Of a stretch of 64,000 bases of DNA, positions 60,691 through 64,000 are shown piece by piece (the first letter of the stretch is position 1; each line of letters starts with the position of its first letter). The DNA lies in contig OZ245336.1 of assembly GCA_965226095.1 (NCBI GenBank), positions 744,001-808,000 on the forward strand. The letters run 5' to 3'. This stretch comes from JANQSP01 sp965226095. Lineage in GTDB: Bacteria > Bdellovibrionota > Bdellovibrionia > Bdellovibrionales > UBA1609. The position numbers and the translations under genes are program-made. Under the pieces are notes generated by a model. The model did no database searches, had not been told where the DNA came from, and was given only the letters and a program-made list of their open reading frames with translations.

Positions 60691-61173
60691 ATGAAAAAAT
60701 ATTTTTCTTTAAATGAAATGAGTGATTTGGCAGAACAAACCAAAGCTTTATTTAAGAAACCACAAGTTTTATTACTGTGTGGTCTTCCTGGCACTGGAAA
60801 AACTACCTTAACAGCCGAGTTTTTAAAAACCTGGAAAGTTAAAAATCAAATATCCTCACCGGCTTTTTCTATAACAAACAGTTATCAGTTGATGGGAGAC
60901 TTATATGATTCTGATCAGCACTTACAAAATAAAAAAGAAAGATCAAAAAGCATCATTCACCATGTAGATCTTTATCGTTTAAAAGATGATGAGGATTTGG
61001 AATCCACTGGTTTTTGGGATGTGTTTTCCAACAAAGAGGATCTGGTAATCATTGAATGGGCGGATAGATTAAATCAAAAATCTTTGCCGCCGAACTGGCA
61101 TTATATCCAAGTAAAAATTTCTTTTGTACCCAATCAATCAGACAGGCGTTTTATTACTGTTAAATGTTTATAG
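60691..61173 (+). CDS. tsaE: tRNA threonylcarbamoyladenosine biosynthesis ATPase TsaE
   Basis: ATPase that, with TsaB and TsaD, makes the t6A modification next to the anticodon of ANN-reading tRNAs. The 160 residues carry the P-loop GLPGTGKTT (Lys37), the family segment ISSPAFSITNSYQ, and VDLYRLKD followed by LVIIEWADRL. A somewhat longer stretch than usual (about 68-90, Asp/Gln/Lys-rich) lies before IIHHVDLYRL. The ATG is preceded by AGGA, 5 bp after the ankyrin gene stop. Confidence 0.94.
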   Translation: MKKYFSLNEMSDLAEQTKALFKKPQVLLLCGLPGTGKTTLTAEFLKTWKVKNQISSPAFSITNSYQLMGDLYDSDQHLQNKKERSKSIIHHVDLYRLKDDEDLESTGFWDVFSNKEDLVIIEWADRLNQKSLPPNWHYIQVKISFVPNQSDRRFITVKCL

Positions 61174-61200
61174 GTTTTACTTCCTCCTATTTTTCAATTT

Positions 61201-63567
61201 CTAATTACTATGGCCATTTAAAACTGCTTTAGGTAGATCTATCACACCTTGTGTAGCTGTAGCAGATTTTTTCCATTCCAATTGTCTGAATATCTTATTG
61301 TCCAGAGCTTTTGAAACTTTTTCATAAGCCAGTGTCACATTGTTATCAAATAATATATCAGTAACTATTTTATTGCCGGTTATACCTATATATTCTGAGT
61401 TGACACTTCCGTCACTATTTAAAACTAAAGAAATAATGTCTTTAAACTGTTGAGTTGATCCTGGAAACCTTTTCCATCCTAGATCTCTGAGTTGTTCTGT
61501 ATTTAAAACTTCTGAACAATATAGAAAAGCCTTACGCATATTACCATTTGTGTATTTATCGGCAAAATATATATATCCTTCAATTCCTATGTATTCTGGT
61601 CGGATATTACCTTGTTCATCCAGAATTGTTTTTTGTCTTTGTATAAAATCTGTTGTTGATCCACCGTTGAATCTTTTCCAACTCAGTTTTTTAAATTGTT
61701 CTGTACTCAATGTCAGAGAAATAATTTTGTAAGTTAACAACATATCACCATTGAAAAATTCATCTGCCAGGCGTATTTGTCCGTTTGCATATTGGTAAAT
61801 ATCTTTGATATTCTCTGTTTCATCCAATAGAGCTCTTTTCAAATTTCTAAAATCCTGTGTAGTACCTGTAAATTCTCCCCATTTAAGCTTTTGCTTGAGG
61901 GTTTTTCTATTCCATATTTTAATGGCAGCTGTATAAGCTAGGATCATATCACCATTGAAAAATTGATCTGCCAAGTGCATAAGACCATTCATTCCTAGGT
62001 ACCTTTTGTGAATGGAGCGAGAACTATTGGTTGTTGTCATTCGTATTTCTCTGACTTTAGTGAGAGGGATATAGGAGCCTTTCCAACCTAAATTGTTAAT
62101 AACTTGTTCTCCTAAGATAGCGAAAACAATGATAAAAGCTTGCTCCATATGTCCTGTTAAGTATTCATCTGCAAATTGTTTTTGACCTTCTTCACCAGTA
62201 TAAATCTCTTTAATATTACCTGTGTTGTCCAATAAGCTGTGAGCCCATTTTATTAGTGACTTTGTATTATGTCTTATAAATACCCAACCCAAGGAGTGAA
62301 ACTCTGTGTGGTTTAATACTATATGAACATTATTAAAGGTTCTTTTGAGACTTCCTTTATAATAATGATCTGCATAACGCATTTGCCCTGGAATATCTGT
62401 ATATTCTTCTCTTAGAAAACCTTCATCATCAAATAATCGTTCTCTTGTGTGTTGAAAATCTGTTGTGGATCCTTGATATACTTTCCATCGACTTTGTCTT
62501 TTTTGAGTTTTATTTAGTATGTAAGTAGATTTTTTATAGGCAAGTGTTATATTGCCATCAAAATGTTCATAGGCCAGTTGTGCCAAACCATTGATATGTT
62601 TGTATTCTGTTTTTATATTTCCATTTTTATCCAGAATAATATTTGCCAGATTTTTGATTTCCTGTGTGGTCCCTAGAAACCTTTTCCATTTCAGTTGTTT
62701 AATTTGTTCTCTATTAAGTAGAGCATATATGGTGTGAATGGTTCTATGCATATCACCATTGAAAAATTGATCTGCCAGTAGTATATATCCCTCAATTTTT
62801 ATATATTCTGGTTGGACATTACCTTGTTCGTCCAGGAGATTATCGGAAATATTTTTCAGTTCTTGTGATGAAGTGTAAAACAGTTTCCATTGAAGAAGTT
62901 GAAATTGTTCTGTACTTAAAATAACAGATATATTTGTAAAGGCTTTATGTATATTCTCTTTGTAGTGCTTATTTGCAAAACGCATCAGTCCTTTAATTCC
63001 TATGTACTCTGGTCGGATATTACCTTGTTCATCTAGGATTTTTTTAGGAAGAGCTTTAAATTCCTTTGTTGTACCGATGAATTTTTTCCATTCTAACTTA
63101 TGAAATCCTCTTTTGTGGTTGGAGACAGCTGACAATTTTAAAAAAGCTGTGTTCATGTTACCATCAAAATATTCATCTGCCCATCTTACATAACCTTGTA
63201 TCCCCATGTATTCTTCTCTGATTTGTCCGGTAGGTTTTGTAATTGCTTTGATCAAGTTTTTAGCTTCACTTACTGTTCCAGAAAAATAATTCCAGTTGAG
63301 CTTTTTAAAATCTGCTGTTGATAATAAAACAGACGCTGCTTTAAAGGCAAAACCCATTCTGCCGTTAAAATATTCTGTTGTAAAACGCATATATCCTCTC
63401 AATCCAGAGTATTTTTTTATATCAATTCCGGCATGTGTATGGATTTCTGTATCTTTAAAGCTCTTGGCACAGGCAGATGAACTATATGCCTTTATGGTAT
63501 GAAAAAAAAGGAAGTTACAGATCAGTGAGGCTAAAGTAATAATTATCTTAATAGGTTTATATTCCAT
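61201..63567 (-). CDS. Exported protein of eleven 67-residue repeats
   Basis: 788 residues: a signal peptide (about 1-28), then eleven tandem units of about 66-68 residues that fill the rest. A typical unit reads GNIRPEYIGIEGYIYFADKY, then TNGNMRKAFLYCSEVLNTEQ, then LRDLGWKRFPGSTQQFKDI. Each unit has E-Y-x-G-I-x-G near its start, a D-x-(F/Y)-F-x-G-(N/D)-M turn, an L-x-W-K-x-F core and a G-T-T/S-T helix start. Repeats are diverged (not exact at DNA level), so the array is old and held by selection. No known repeat family is recognised. An exported solenoid-like binding protein is the best guess. A distant AAGGAGC precedes the ATG. Confidence 0.75.
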   Translation of the reverse strand: MEYKPIKIIITLASLICNFLFFHTIKAYSSSACAKSFKDTEIHTHAGIDIKKYSGLRGYMRFTTEYFNGRMGFAFKAASVLLSTADFKKLNWNYFSGTVSEAKNLIKAITKPTGQIREEYMGIQGYVRWADEYFDGNMNTAFLKLSAVSNHKRGFHKLEWKKFIGTTKEFKALPKKILDEQGNIRPEYIGIKGLMRFANKHYKENIHKAFTNISVILSTEQFQLLQWKLFYTSSQELKNISDNLLDEQGNVQPEYIKIEGYILLADQFFNGDMHRTIHTIYALLNREQIKQLKWKRFLGTTQEIKNLANIILDKNGNIKTEYKHINGLAQLAYEHFDGNITLAYKKSTYILNKTQKRQSRWKVYQGSTTDFQHTRERLFDDEGFLREEYTDIPGQMRYADHYYKGSLKRTFNNVHIVLNHTEFHSLGWVFIRHNTKSLIKWAHSLLDNTGNIKEIYTGEEGQKQFADEYLTGHMEQAFIIVFAILGEQVINNLGWKGSYIPLTKVREIRMTTTNSSRSIHKRYLGMNGLMHLADQFFNGDMILAYTAAIKIWNRKTLKQKLKWGEFTGTTQDFRNLKRALLDETENIKDIYQYANGQIRLADEFFNGDMLLTYKIISLTLSTEQFKKLSWKRFNGGSTTDFIQRQKTILDEQGNIRPEYIGIEGYIYFADKYTNGNMRKAFLYCSEVLNTEQLRDLGWKRFPGSTQQFKDIISLVLNSDGSVNSEYIGITGNKIVTDILFDNNVTLAYEKVSKALDNKIFRQLEWKKSATATQGVIDLPKAVLNGHSN

Positions 63568-63864
63568 AAGTTGTACTTTCTTTGCTCCTTGGTTTCTTAT
63601 ATTTTATTAAGGTCAAAAATAAATGAGGTTTTTTAAATTCAAAAAATCAGATATTTTGATTATTAGATTTGTATCATATTGTAAAAATGAAAATGAAAGA
63701 AATTATAAAAAAATATAAAATCACGGATAAAATATGAGAAAAAATTACACTCTTGTTCGTAGAATGGAAGAAAGTTATGTTATAAGACATTCCAACCTTT
63801 AAACGGATTCAAAAAAATGCTATATTTTCCATTTGCTTTTACTTCATTAATTTACTACAAAGAC

Positions 63865-64000
63865 ATGATGTTTTTTCATATGAACAAAAATACTTTTCTT
63901 ATTACTATTTTAACTTGTTTGACAGTAAGTAATTATTTGTTGGCGGCAGAATCCATTCCCAGTTCAGTGCAAGCAACTCAATCAGCTGTTTTTAAAGTGG
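63865..64000 (+). CDS. Partial exported protein, cut by the window edge
   Basis: An open frame begins at ATG 63865 (other in-frame ATGs at 63868 and 63880) and runs off the right edge. The ATG at 63880 would start a good signal peptide (MNKNTFLITILTCLTVSNYL ending LAAES). The visible mature start SIPSSVQATQSAVFKV is too short to assign. The 297-bp gap before it (63568-63864) shows no gene or clear hairpin. Confidence 0.5.
   Translation, partial: MMFFHMNKNTFLITILTCLTVSNYLLAAESIPSSVQATQSAVFKV

Overview
The window is an AT-rich bacterial chromosome segment with about 45 supported protein genes, five tRNAs and little intergenic space. It looks like a diderm of the proteobacterial type. It carries type II secretion parts (gspF, gspG), apolipoprotein N-acyltransferase (lnt), many lipobox proteins, a three-helix SecE, an EpmA-like EF-P modification enzyme and single-chain GcvP. 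The mix of housekeeping genes with a large secreted and lipoprotein repertoire would fit the Bdellovibrionota/Oligoflexia or a related delta-proteobacterial group. That placement is an inference and rests on no database search. No rRNA, CRISPR array, insertion sequence or phage block was seen.

Layout. 1-8 kb: gspF-gspG, then three large predicted exported proteins. One is a signal-peptide protein ending in an RNA polymerase alpha-CTD-like domain, one a Cys-rich/Gly-rich protein, and one an NlpC/P60-like lipoprotein. 8-14 kb: mutS, a LuxR-type HTH protein, an acyl-CoA thioesterase, hflX and a class V aminotransferase. 14-16.2 kb: a small accessory patch with a secreted ankyrin protein and an Rpn-family nuclease. 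16.4-32.6 kb: the information-processing core, thrS-infC (apparent AUU start), tRNA-Thr-Tyr-Gly-Thr, tuf, tRNA-Trp, secE-nusG-rplK-rplA-rplJ-rplL-rpoB-rpoC. 32.6-39.6 kb: an accessory stretch with a toxin-antitoxin pair, a 20-residue-repeat exported protein, a duplicated nuclease-fold gene (one copy dead), a YbbA/YbbP-like ABC system and REP-like palindromes. 39.6-46.7 kb: an epimerase, an EpmA-like protein, gcvP and lnt. 46.7-53.6 kb: mostly envelope proteins, namely lipoproteins, a metzincin-like protease, a TPR protein, two Bor-like lipoproteins and a DUF2927-like lipoprotein, with a Fis-type regulator. 53.7-61.2 kb: dacB, a peptide-binding lipoprotein, rpsP-khpA-rimM-nnr, a secreted ankyrin protein and tsaE. 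61.2-63.6 kb: an exported protein made of eleven 67-residue repeats. A further exported protein runs off the right edge.

How it works together. The centre is a conserved translation/transcription supercluster. Around it sits a secretome of lipoproteins, repeat proteins, ankyrins, a predicted protease and Cys-rich modules, together with machinery to export or finish such proteins (T2SS parts, SecE, Lnt). The most unusual items are the exported alpha-CTD-like protein, a 32-bp tandem duplication that places an SD-led mini-ORF across the rplL start, the apparent AUU start of infC, a 147-bp repeated block at tRNA-Gly, and a family of dispersed palindromes with a CTCAGG centre.
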